In this document: positions 7,978 through 14,718 of the stretch, piece by piece
Layout of the letters: each line of letters begins with the position of its first letter
Numbering within the stretch: position 1 is the first letter of the stretch
NCBI RefSeq assembly: GCF_000472785.1
Contig: NZ_AXAL01000039.1
Span: 156-45,158, forward strand
Length of the DNA stretch: 45,003 nt
Direction: 5' to 3'
DNA from: Mesorhizobium loti CJ3sym
GTDB taxonomy: Bacteria; Pseudomonadota; Alphaproteobacteria; Rhizobiales; Rhizobiaceae
Notes under the pieces: generated by a model
What the model was told of the DNA's origin: nothing
Database searches by the model: none
Seen by the model: only the letters and a program-made list of their open reading frames with translations
Program-made: the position numbers and the translations under genes

Positions 7978-9282
7978 CTAGAAGTGATAGGCGAGTCCGA
8001 TTTTGCCAGTCAGCAGGGAAGGCTTGAGTTCGTTCTGGTCAAGTTGGCTGTTGGCGACAGTCAGGCCTGTGAAGGCCTTGGTGTACACACCTTCTACACG
8101 CAGGCTGAGCTTGTCGGTCAAAGCCGATTCGATGCCGGCGCCAACCTGGTAGGCCGACAGCATTTTGCTGCCCCCACCGTCGAGGCCAAAGAATTCGTCA
8201 TTGGCGTCGGTCAACAGACCGGCAAAGCCGCCCTTGGCATAAACAAGCGTCGACGGAGTGGCGAAATAGCCGGCGCGAGCCGTCAGCGACAGCGAGGCCT
8301 TAACCGTGCCGAACAAGGTCGGACCGTCCGGGTCGAGAGAGTTTTGCGTAGGATCCTTGAAGCGTGCATCAAGATATTCGGCCCCGGCCTCGACGCCAAG
8401 CAGATAGGACGAGCCGAGCAGGAAATTGTAGCCGGCGAAACCGCCGCCGCCGAAGGTTTGCGCCCCATAGGGCCCAACCGTTGCACCTGGAACATCGACA
8501 TCGAGGTGCATGACGCCGAAATTGTAGGAGCCGTCGAGACCGGCATAGAAGCCGCTCCACTTCATGTCCGGTGCAGCCTCCGCCGAATAGGCGGATCCGT
8601 TCTGCGCATTGAAGCGATAGGCAAGGCCGGCGGTCACGAGCAAATAATGGGGCTCGAACGACTCTCCATCAGCATCGAGAGTGAACTTGTTGAACCCTTG
8701 AAAATAGTTCGCCTCGATCCGTCCCGTGAGGTTGCCATACAGGAAGGTTTCGGCGCCAACCCCGAGTTCGACCGCGCCAACCGTTTTGCTGGCGGTGTCG
8801 AAAAATCCTTCCTCGGCTTCAAGTTTGATGCCGCCATAACCAAGCCTGCCATACACCAGCGTCTGGGGCGTCACGAGATAACCCGCGCGACCAGAAACCG
8901 AATAGATCGAATTGGCCTTGACCAGTGTGCCGTGGCCTCCGGATTCGAAAGGCGAATAGTCGGAGTTGATCTGCGTGTAGTCGAGTTCGAATCCGGCCAC
9001 CCAGCGGTTGCTGAACTGGTAGTCGAACCCGCCATGCACGCCATAGGCAAAATTCTCGGCGCCGAAGCGATAGCTGAGTGATGTGTCGCCCGGCGGCACC
9101 GGAAGCTGGTCATAGCCCATGTTGCCGAATGCGCCGCCGCCATGGACTCCAATGTAGAAGCCCGTCCATGACGGGCCAGTTACTTCCTGTGCCGCGACGA
9201 CCTGATCGGCGGCGGAAGCGAGAGACGCGGTCGATAGGAGCGCAGCGAGCGACAACGATGCGGCAAATAGACTGCGGATCAT
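7978..9282 (-). CDS. Outer-membrane beta-barrel protein with two tandem barrel domains
   Basis: The 434-residue protein starts with a clear signal peptide (M-I-R-S-L-F-A-A-S..L-A-S-A, cut after residue 24). The mature part holds two copies of an OmpA/Omp25-like eight-stranded barrel domain: the first begins W-T-G-F-Y-I-G-V-H-G-G, the second, about 200 residues later, W-S-G-F-Y-A-G-L-D-G-S. Each copy carries the expected R-A-G-Y..T-L-V-Y-G/A-K strand pair, and the second ends G-L-A-Y-H-F with a terminal phenylalanine, the recognition signal of the barrel-assembly machinery. The ATG at 9282 (after a G-rich ribosome site) is preferred to one 13 codons upstream because it gives the signal peptide. 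It is divergently transcribed from the methyltransferase gene and separated from the DUF3467-like gene by 232 bp. It could be the outer-membrane part of the secretion system, but such small barrels usually do not form protein channels, so this role is a guess. Confidence 0.88.
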   Translation of the reverse strand: MIRSLFAASLSLAALLSTASLASAADQVVAAQEVTGPSWTGFYIGVHGGGAFGNMGYDQLPVPPGDTSLSYRFGAENFAYGVHGGFDYQFSNRWVAGFELDYTQINSDYSPFESGGHGTLVKANSIYSVSGRAGYLVTPQTLVYGRLGYGGIKLEAEEGFFDTASKTVGAVELGVGAETFLYGNLTGRIEANYFQGFNKFTLDADGESFEPHYLLVTAGLAYRFNAQNGSAYSAEAAPDMKWSGFYAGLDGSYNFGVMHLDVDVPGATVGPYGAQTFGGGGFAGYNFLLGSSYLLGVEAGAEYLDARFKDPTQNSLDPDGPTLFGTVKASLSLTARAGYFATPSTLVYAKGGFAGLLTDANDEFFGLDGGGSKMLSAYQVGAGIESALTDKLSLRVEGVYTKAFTGLTVANSQLDQNELKPSLLTGKIGLAYHF

Positions 9283-9454
9283 GACGGCGCCCCCGATAAA
9301 GTACTGTATTGCGACTAACACGCGATTCTGAAATGTGTCAAAAAATTGGCCGTTGTATTGGCAGGATTTGTTACACTAGCCATACGGTGTGTCGAATATG
9401 CCACAATGGACTTCGGCAAGGATGTCGAGGCAGCGGCAACAAGGCAGGCCACAC
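9283..9454. promoter_or_regulatory. Divergent promoter region between the two gene clusters
   Basis: This 172-bp region lies between the starts of the outer-membrane gene (minus) and the methyltransferase gene (plus), so promoters for both directions are expected. On the minus strand a perfect TTGACA is present at 9341-9336, with only poor -10 matches 17-18 bases further (around 9318-9313). The stretch 9331-9380 is visibly A/T-richer than its surroundings. On the plus strand TTGGC and TACACT elements occur around 9346-9375 but with non-ideal spacing. The region as a regulatory hub is well supported by gene orientation; individual boxes are tentative. Confidence 0.5.
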
Positions 9455-10483
9455 ATGAGCGGGGCGGATTCCATCAGACAAGTCGACCGGTTCATTGAGA
9501 CCGAGATCGAGGCACGCGCGCTGGCGTTGGCCTTTTCGCTTGGGATCATCGACAGGCTTTTGGTTGAGGAGTTCGTTGCCAAAGACGAAATCTTCCTGCT
9601 TGGCAAAATGCCCGAGGCTGCATTCCACCTTTTTCTAGATCTGCTCGTCGGCAACGAGGTCACGCGTGGCCATGAAACGATTGGCCTCACACCTCAATTC
9701 CGTGCCGCGCTGGCCTGTCGCGATCTTCTTGAAGCGAAGCTCTGGTTCGCAAATCTGGTCGCTCCCGACATACATGGCCTTTTCGCCGAACTGCTTTCGG
9801 ATATACCCCAGTTCATGGCGCGCGCGCGGGTGTTCGAACTCTTCCGATACGACCGCTGCATGGTGGTGACCCCGGAAAATCTGGCCGCCACGGCGCAATG
9901 GGTTAACTACACCACGATACTTACCCGGTACGAAGCGCCGTCCTGTCTCGACCGACTCGTCCTCGCAGAACATCGACAAATCATGGATATCGGCGGCAAC
10001 AGCGGCGAATTCGTCCGCCAGATTTGCGAGCGCAATCAGGCGATTAGGGCGACGGTGTTCGACCTGCCCGTCGTGTGCGAATTAGGCCGCAGGCATGTCT
10101 CCGGGTCGCCGCAGGCGGGGCGGATCGCCTTCTTGGAAGGCGACCTTCGGAACGATCCCTTGCCGGCGGATCATGACGTCATCAGTTTCAAGTCCGTTCT
10201 GCATGACTGGCCGCAGGAAGATGCAGCCGCCTTCATCGGCAAGGCCGCTCAGGCCCTCGCTCCGGGCGGTCGGATTGTGATCTTCGAGCGCATGCCGATT
10301 GAACTCAGGGGTGCGCGGCTTCCCTATTCAATGGTCGCCAACCTCGTTTTCCTGCCGTTTTTCCGCAGTCCGGATTTTTATGCTGGTCAACTCGACAAAC
10401 TCAGCTTCATCGATATCACTGTGCGATCCATCGGGATCGAGATGCCTTTTGCCCTCATCACCGCGAGAAAAAAATGGCAATGA
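9455..10483 (+). CDS. SAM-dependent O-methyltransferase (family 2 / hydroxyneurosporene methyltransferase type)
   Basis: About 342 residues. A helical N-terminal dimerisation-type domain (R-Q-V-D-R-F-I-E..A-F-S-L-G-I-I-D) precedes a Rossmann methyltransferase domain. Motif I is M-D-I-G-G-N-S-G-E (about 177-185), the acidic residue is in V-F-D-L-P, the family motif L-H-D-W-P (about 249-253) is present, and A-P-G-G-R-I-V-I-F-E follows (269-278). These fit O-methyltransferases acting on small aromatic or polyketide-like hydroxyl groups. The start is uncertain: in-frame candidates are GTG 9389, ATG 9398, 9422 and 9455; I chose 9455 because it fits the family's N-terminus and has AAGGCAGG upstream. 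Its stop overlaps the start of the next gene by 10 bp, indicating coupled translation with the kinase-like gene. Substrate unknown. Confidence 0.85.
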   Translation: MSGADSIRQVDRFIETEIEARALALAFSLGIIDRLLVEEFVAKDEIFLLGKMPEAAFHLFLDLLVGNEVTRGHETIGLTPQFRAALACRDLLEAKLWFANLVAPDIHGLFAELLSDIPQFMARARVFELFRYDRCMVVTPENLAATAQWVNYTTILTRYEAPSCLDRLVLAEHRQIMDIGGNSGEFVRQICERNQAIRATVFDLPVVCELGRRHVSGSPQAGRIAFLEGDLRNDPLPADHDVISFKSVLHDWPQEDAAAFIGKAAQALAPGGRIVIFERMPIELRGARLPYSMVANLVFLPFFRSPDFYAGQLDKLSFIDITVRSIGIEMPFALITARKKWQ

Positions 10484-11916
10484 ACCGCGCGCCCATCGTT
10501 GCGATATCGGGCCATCCCGGCAGCGGCAAGACGTCGCTGACGAAAGCGTTGCAGGATCGACTTGGCGTGCCTGCGCTGCACTATGACGAGTACGAGACGA
10601 TCACCGCGTCTCCGCCGGCCAGGATAAGGGATTGGATTGAACGCGGCTCGGATTACAACGAGATCGCGCTGGAGCCCCTGGTCCGGGAGATGGTTCGGCT
10701 TGCCGAGTCGACGCCACGTCCAAAATGCGTCCTGCTCGACACACTGCTTGGTCGAGCACACGGCGCCACGGGCGAACTGATCGACACGCTGATCTGGGTC
10801 GACACGCCGCCGGATATCGCGCTCGCCCGCAAGATCAGTGAAGCAGCAGCAAGGGCTAACGCGGCACCCGATGAAGCTCCGGCCTTCGTCAACTGGCTGG
10901 AGTCCTATCTGGCGCACTACACGGGGTTCATCGCCGGCACCTATACCGAGCAACGCGACCGGGTGCGGCCCGCCGCCGACATCATCCTGGATGGCCGGGC
11001 TTCCGTGAACAAGCTGGCCGACGACGCCGTTCTGGCGATCCAGCAGCGGCAGGATCGTTTCGCGCAGGCCGGTGATCCGAAGAGGATTCCGATAGAGGCG
11101 CAAGGGCGGCTCATGCTCTCGTTGATCGAAAGCCTGAACTGTCCGTTCGGGCTCGAGCGGTCGGCCAAGCTTGGCGACAGCGACATCAACGAGGATCGGT
11201 TCCTCGCGATCGTGCACAAGGATTCACTTGGACGCGACGCCAAGGCAGGACTGAGGCAGATCGCCCGCAAGCTGTCACTGCCGGAAGACATGCTCGACAT
11301 GCTGTGCCAGCATCTTGGCGAGGCAGAGATCGTCCATTTCGGCTATGAGGGTGGTAAGGTTGGGCTCTACAAGATCTATGTGGAGTTCTCCGGAAGAGTT
11401 AGGCGCGGTCTGGCCAAGGGGGCGAAAGTGGCGACTGAATTGGTCCACATCGCCGTCAAATGGCGTCCGGAAGAGCCAGGATCCGCCAGGGTATCGCGAT
11501 ATCTTTGGCCGGCCGAAGCGCGCGGCGTCGAAGCCATCGGGCAGCGGCTTGTAGGCCTGCGCTCCAATAGCGGCTTCTTCCCTTCGGTGGACGCGGCCTT
11601 CGAGATGATCGAGGTTGCGCGCCATCATTGCCCGGAGGACCGGATCTTCTTCATGGAAGTGCAGGAAGATGGATCGCCACGGCACTCCTTCGACATCAAT
11701 TTCTATTCCGCCGGGATCCAGGTGGCCTCTGTTGAGGACGCAGTCAGGCGTCTGGCAAGCGCCTACGATATTGAGGCCGATAAACTTGATCGGTGGCTTT
11801 CGCGCATTGCCGGCGAGCCGCTCGGCCACCTGTCCGGCGGCCTCGGGCGCAATGGTCGGGACTTCGCGACGCTTTATTTTGGCGCGTCCGCGCGGAAAGG
11901 CGCGGAGCGTGGCTGA
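10474..11916 (+). CDS. P-loop kinase-like domain fused to an unrecognised beta-rich domain
   Basis: The 480-residue product begins with a nucleotide-kinase-like domain: Walker A G-H-P-G-S-G-K-T-S at 13-21, a Y-D-E-Y substrate-type segment near 38-41, V-L-L-D-T-L-L-G (Walker B-like), and I-W-V-D-T-P with an arginine-bearing lid. This resembles uridine-kinase-type small-molecule kinases. From about residue 205 to the end is a second domain I do not recognise. It contains several strand-like repeats of the type L-Y-K-I-Y-V-E-F, F-D-I-N-F-Y and F-A-T-L-Y-F-G and tryptophan-rich R-Y-L-W-P. The next gene has a similar strand pattern (W-E-L-Y-F-Y, L-Y-Y-F-F), so the two may share a fold. An ABBA prenyltransferase-like barrel is one possibility, unproven. 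It overlaps both neighbours (10 bp upstream, 8 bp downstream). Confidence 0.72.
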   Translation: MAMNRAPIVAISGHPGSGKTSLTKALQDRLGVPALHYDEYETITASPPARIRDWIERGSDYNEIALEPLVREMVRLAESTPRPKCVLLDTLLGRAHGATGELIDTLIWVDTPPDIALARKISEAAARANAAPDEAPAFVNWLESYLAHYTGFIAGTYTEQRDRVRPAADIILDGRASVNKLADDAVLAIQQRQDRFAQAGDPKRIPIEAQGRLMLSLIESLNCPFGLERSAKLGDSDINEDRFLAIVHKDSLGRDAKAGLRQIARKLSLPEDMLDMLCQHLGEAEIVHFGYEGGKVGLYKIYVEFSGRVRRGLAKGAKVATELVHIAVKWRPEEPGSARVSRYLWPAEARGVEAIGQRLVGLRSNSGFFPSVDAAFEMIEVARHHCPEDRIFFMEVQEDGSPRHSFDINFYSAGIQVASVEDAVRRLASAYDIEADKLDRWLSRIAGEPLGHLSGGLGRNGRDFATLYFGASARKGAERG

Positions 11917-12772
11917 TCTTTTCGACTGGGCGCAACCTGAGGACACGCAGTTCGACTATTGCCTTTGGCCCTACAAGCCCGTCGCCGCGACGACTGGCAA
12001 GCTCCGCTCATCGACGTTGTTGTGGCAGTCTTTCGAGGCGCTTGGCGCGCCGCCCCTGCTGGGCGAGATGGTCCGTGCGGTGCGCAGCGAGATCGGTCCG
12101 TTCCGGACCGTCTGGGGCGTCAAGCAGAAAGGAGCTGACTTCAGCTGGGAGCTCTACTTCTACGATTACGAGCGGCTGGAGCGAGATGTCTCGATCGAGC
12201 GTGTGCTTGGAGCCCTCGCGACCTACGCACCGTCAAGGCTCGCTTTGTCGCCGAAACGACCATACTTCATGTTTTCACTTGATCTCGATGCGGCGTTGGG
12301 CGAACGACAGCGCGCTATCGAGGAAATCAGCGTCTATCTCGGCAATCCGAGCAGTGTGGTTTCGTCTGGCCTTTGTTATCAGCTCACCGCATCCGGACTT
12401 CGATTTGACAATCTGTATTATTTCTTCGATGCCAAGGATGATTGGGAAGACATCGTTGGCAAGGTGGCGGCTTCGGCACATCTCGACCTTGACGGCCTGG
12501 ACGTTTCATCGATCCTGTGGCCCGAATTATGCGACTGTGGGATCATCGTGGTTGCCAACAAAAAATACAATGACGGCATCTATTTCTCCCGAATCCGAAT
12601 CGACCAGTTGATCTGGTTTGTCGATAAATTGGGCTATCCCTACACGATCAAGGCTTTCCTCCAGGCACACAAACACCAGCTCGACCACATGCTCTATGAT
12701 GTCGGCATCGATTACCGTATGATCGACGGCAAGTTGGAAATCCTCAAGAGCGCCTATTATGGCGTTGTGTAG
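11909..12772 (+). CDS. Conserved-looking protein of unknown function, possibly related to the preceding protein's C-terminal domain
   Basis: I assign the start to GTG at 11909, which overlaps the stop of the kinase-like gene by 8 bp; the frame is open further upstream but that part is antisense-like overlap. The 287-residue product (first residues A-D-L-F-D-W) has no signal peptide or membrane helix. It shows recurring aromatic strand motifs: Y-C-L-W-P-Y, F-S-W-E-L-Y-F-Y-D-Y, Y-F-M-F-S-L-D-L, L-Y-Y-F-F-D, S-I-L-W-P-E, G-I-Y-F-S-R-I. Similar strand-like aromatic motifs, including L-W-P, occur in the preceding protein, suggesting distant paralogy. Family unknown to me. It lies 17 bp before the radical SAM start, so it is in the same transcription unit. 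Confidence 0.75.
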   Translation: MADLFDWAQPEDTQFDYCLWPYKPVAATTGKLRSSTLLWQSFEALGAPPLLGEMVRAVRSEIGPFRTVWGVKQKGADFSWELYFYDYERLERDVSIERVLGALATYAPSRLALSPKRPYFMFSLDLDAALGERQRAIEEISVYLGNPSSVVSSGLCYQLTASGLRFDNLYYFFDAKDDWEDIVGKVAASAHLDLDGLDVSSILWPELCDCGIIVVANKKYNDGIYFSRIRIDQLIWFVDKLGYPYTIKAFLQAHKHQLDHMLYDVGIDYRMIDGKLEILKSAYYGVV

Positions 12773-12789
12773 CTTCCCGTGGGCAATTG

Positions 12790-13728
12790 ATGGCGATCTA
12801 CGATCACAGCAAATACGTCTCGCTGACGATGGAGTTCCGCTGCAACCTCAAATGCGTGCATTGCATGATCGAGGGCACGATGGATCGGCTTGTGCCCGAA
12901 AGCGACGAGAGCTTCCATGAGCTTCTTGCCCACAACAGTCGCACGCGACAGTGGACTGGTCTCATTCTTACAGGTTCCGAGATCACGCTCCGGCGCGATC
13001 TTCCGGATCTGGCCCGGCAGGCCCGAGCCGCGGGGTTCAACCATGTCCGCATTCAGACCCATGGCATGCATCTTGGCCGTCGGGCGTACAGTGAGAGCCT
13101 CGTCGAAGCCGGCGTCGATGAGTTTTTCGTTAGCGTGGCCGGGAGCGATGCGCTCAGCCACGATAAGATAACCACGGTCAAGGGCTCGTTCGACAAGACG
13201 TTGCGGGGGCTGGAAATCCTCGACGAATACCCTGATGTCGCGACGATCACCAACACCGTCGTAACCGAGGCCAGCTATCGGCTGCTGCCTGCCGTGGTCG
13301 AAAGGCTGGCGCATCTCAAGCGGCTCACCCAGATGGAATTCTGGCTGTATTGGCCGATGACCGAAACCGACGAAAAACGGTTGGCCGCCAACCATCTGGA
13401 CGTGTTGCCATATCTCAAGGAAGCTGCGGCGATGGCGCGGTCCCTTGGTCGTTCGGTGGAGATCAAGAACTTTCCGGAATGCCTGCTAGGCGACGATTCT
13501 TCACTCCTGGTTAACGATCAGCCCCAGCTGTTTATCGACCCTGCGTTTTGGGACGAATTCGCCAGGAATGGCTTCTACCAGTGCCCTTACAAGGATGAAT
13601 GTAAGTCAACTCAATGCCTGGGTCTCAACACCGCCTATATTAAAAGACATGGCGACCACTCAGACCATCTCGTTCCTATGAACAAATCCCTAACAAAAGA
13701 TATTGCCCTTAGGGAAACCATGGTCTAA
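12790..13728 (+). CDS. Radical SAM enzyme with C-terminal cysteine cluster
   Basis: The 312-residue protein has the radical SAM cluster C-x3-C-x2-C as C-N-L-K-C-V-H-C at 18-25, which ligates a 4Fe-4S cluster that cleaves S-adenosylmethionine. Further landmarks are L-T-G-S-E-I-T (in place of the more usual G-G-E-P), R-I-Q-T-H-G, and K-G-S-F-D-K-T-L-R-G-L, typical of the peptide-modifying and SPASM-type branch. Near the C-terminus the segment C-P-Y-K-D-E-C-K-S-T-Q-C, with an earlier P-E-C, offers enough cysteines for an auxiliary cluster. The substrate is unknown. I chose ATG 12790 over a TTG at 12787. It is the last gene before an A/T-rich palindrome region. Its neighbours (methyltransferase, kinase-like) suggest either modification of a small molecule or of the neighbouring giant protein. 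Confidence 0.88.
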   Translation: MAIYDHSKYVSLTMEFRCNLKCVHCMIEGTMDRLVPESDESFHELLAHNSRTRQWTGLILTGSEITLRRDLPDLARQARAAGFNHVRIQTHGMHLGRRAYSESLVEAGVDEFFVSVAGSDALSHDKITTVKGSFDKTLRGLEILDEYPDVATITNTVVTEASYRLLPAVVERLAHLKRLTQMEFWLYWPMTETDEKRLAANHLDVLPYLKEAAAMARSLGRSVEIKNFPECLLGDDSSLLVNDQPQLFIDPAFWDEFARNGFYQCPYKDECKSTQCLGLNTAYIKRHGDHSDHLVPMNKSLTKDIALRETMV

Positions 13729-13729
13729 T

Positions 13730-13756
13730 CCTAAATTAGGGTTTAGCGAAATTTCG
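13730..13756. promoter_or_regulatory. Two adjacent palindromes upstream of the SapC-family gene
   Basis: CCTAAATTAGG (13730-13740) is an 11-base palindrome and CGAAATTTCG (13747-13756) is a perfect 10-base palindrome, six bases apart, in an A/T-rich island immediately after the radical SAM stop. Two palindromes with A/T cores are typical of regulator binding sites. A possible promoter (TTGCCC 13703-13708, 17 bases, TAATCC 13726-13731) overlaps, but its -10 match is poor. No regulator is identified. Confidence 0.4.
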
Positions 13757-13812
13757 TTGGATGCGCATTGGGCGGGGGTGCCCGATCCGCATGCGTTTGG
13801 GTTTGGGTGGGC

Positions 13813-14595
13813 ATGGCAAAGCAACTTTTGATTTACGAGCGGGCGGTACCGGTATCACGCCAAAGCCACGGGAATCTGTCTGTCAAGACGGGCAACAATT
13901 TTTCCTTTGCAAGAGATGTCAATTCGGTGCCCTTGATGGCAGCCGAGTTCGCCAGCGCCGCGGCCGAATACTCCGTGGTTTTTGCCGGCCAGGGCGAGAG
14001 CATAATTCCGGTCGTTCTGCTTGGTGTGCGTGATGGCGAGAACCTTTTCGTCAACGATGACGGATCATGGGGAGGGCGCTATGTGCCCGCCTTTCTTCGC
14101 CGCTATCCTTTTGTCTTTTCGAGCACCGACGACGGCGCGAACTTTACGCTGTGTGTGGATGAGAAATTTGATGGCTGCAACCGCAAGGGTCGCGGCGAAC
14201 GTCTGTTCGACGGCGATGGCGAGCGCACTCTCTACATGCAGAACGTACTCGGTTTCCTGCAGGCCTATCAGGTGCAGTTTCAGCGGACCCAGGCGCTGAC
14301 CAAGCGGCTGAACGACCTCAACCTTTTTGAGGCCATGCAGGCGCGTTTCACCCTGCGCGACGGCAAGATGCTGATGCTGTCCGGTTTTCTGGCTGTGAGC
14401 CGCGACCGCCTAAAGGCATTGTCCGGCGAGCAGTTGGCCGAACTGGCCAGGACCGACGATCTGGAATTGATCTACTTGCATCTGCAGTCCATGCGACATC
14501 TCTCGGCGACAGCCGAGCGAATGGGGGCTGGGGCGTTGAAGGGCAAGGACGAGGTCCCTGAGCCGGAAACCGCTCCGGAGCCCGCTGACGCATGA
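13813..14595 (+). CDS. SapC family protein
   Basis: The 260-residue product matches the SapC family: early strand-forming H-G-N-L-S-V-K and F-S-F-A-R-D-V-N-S-V-P-L with E-F-A-S-A-A-A-E-Y, then V-V-L-L-G-V-R-D-G-E-N-L-F-V, W-G-G-R-Y-V-P-A-F-L-R-R-Y-P-F, and L-C-V-D-E. SapC is named after a Campylobacter fetus S-layer locus; the molecular role is not established. No signal peptide is seen, so it is probably cytoplasmic. A longer start at 13768 is possible, but the extra residues do not fit the family, while ATG 13813 does and has GGTGGG before it. The C-terminus is proline/glutamate-rich. It is followed directly by an intrinsic terminator and then the giant gene, consistent with a surface-layer-related theme. 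Confidence 0.9.
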   Translation: MAKQLLIYERAVPVSRQSHGNLSVKTGNNFSFARDVNSVPLMAAEFASAAAEYSVVFAGQGESIIPVVLLGVRDGENLFVNDDGSWGGRYVPAFLRRYPFVFSSTDDGANFTLCVDEKFDGCNRKGRGERLFDGDGERTLYMQNVLGFLQAYQVQFQRTQALTKRLNDLNLFEAMQARFTLRDGKMLMLSGFLAVSRDRLKALSGEQLAELARTDDLELIYLHLQSMRHLSATAERMGAGALKGKDEVPEPETAPEPADA

Positions 14596-14604
14596 TTTAA
14601 GGAA

Positions 14605-14628
14605 GGGCGCAAGTTTGCGCCCTTTTTT
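14605..14628 (+). terminator. Intrinsic terminator after the SapC-family gene
   Basis: GGGCGCAA (14605-14612) and TTGCGCCC (14615-14622) form a strong stem, followed by six T at 14623-14628. It begins nine bases after the SapC stop. This suggests that the upstream operon ends here and that the giant gene has its own promoter or is reached by read-through. Confidence 0.9.
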
Positions 14629-14634
14629 GTGCTT

Positions 14635-14662
14635 GGGCATTGGAATTTGGGCATTTGGATTT
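14635..14662. repeat. Two tandem 14-bp units in the giant-gene leader
   Basis: GGGCATTGGAATTT (14635-14648) is followed without gap by GGGCATTTGGATTT (14649-14662), differing by a one-base shift. The pair lies between the terminator and the giant gene's ribosome site GAGGGG (14704-14709, nine bases before the ATG). The unit could be a regulator site or promoter part of the giant gene. Confidence 0.45.
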
Positions 14663-14718
14663 GGGGCGTTCGGCGCGGTCGCGTGAAAACGGTCGGCATG
14701 GGCGAGGGGTGAACCGGC

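Noticed and set aside
7915..9081. Plus-strand open frame of 388 codons
   Set aside because: Opposite the outer-membrane gene, which has a clear signal peptide and terminal phenylalanine.
3373..13728. PQQ biosynthesis cluster (PqqD-like domain plus radical SAM)
   Set aside because: No PqqA precursor, PqqB or PqqC is present, and the PqqD-like domain is fused to an M50 protease.
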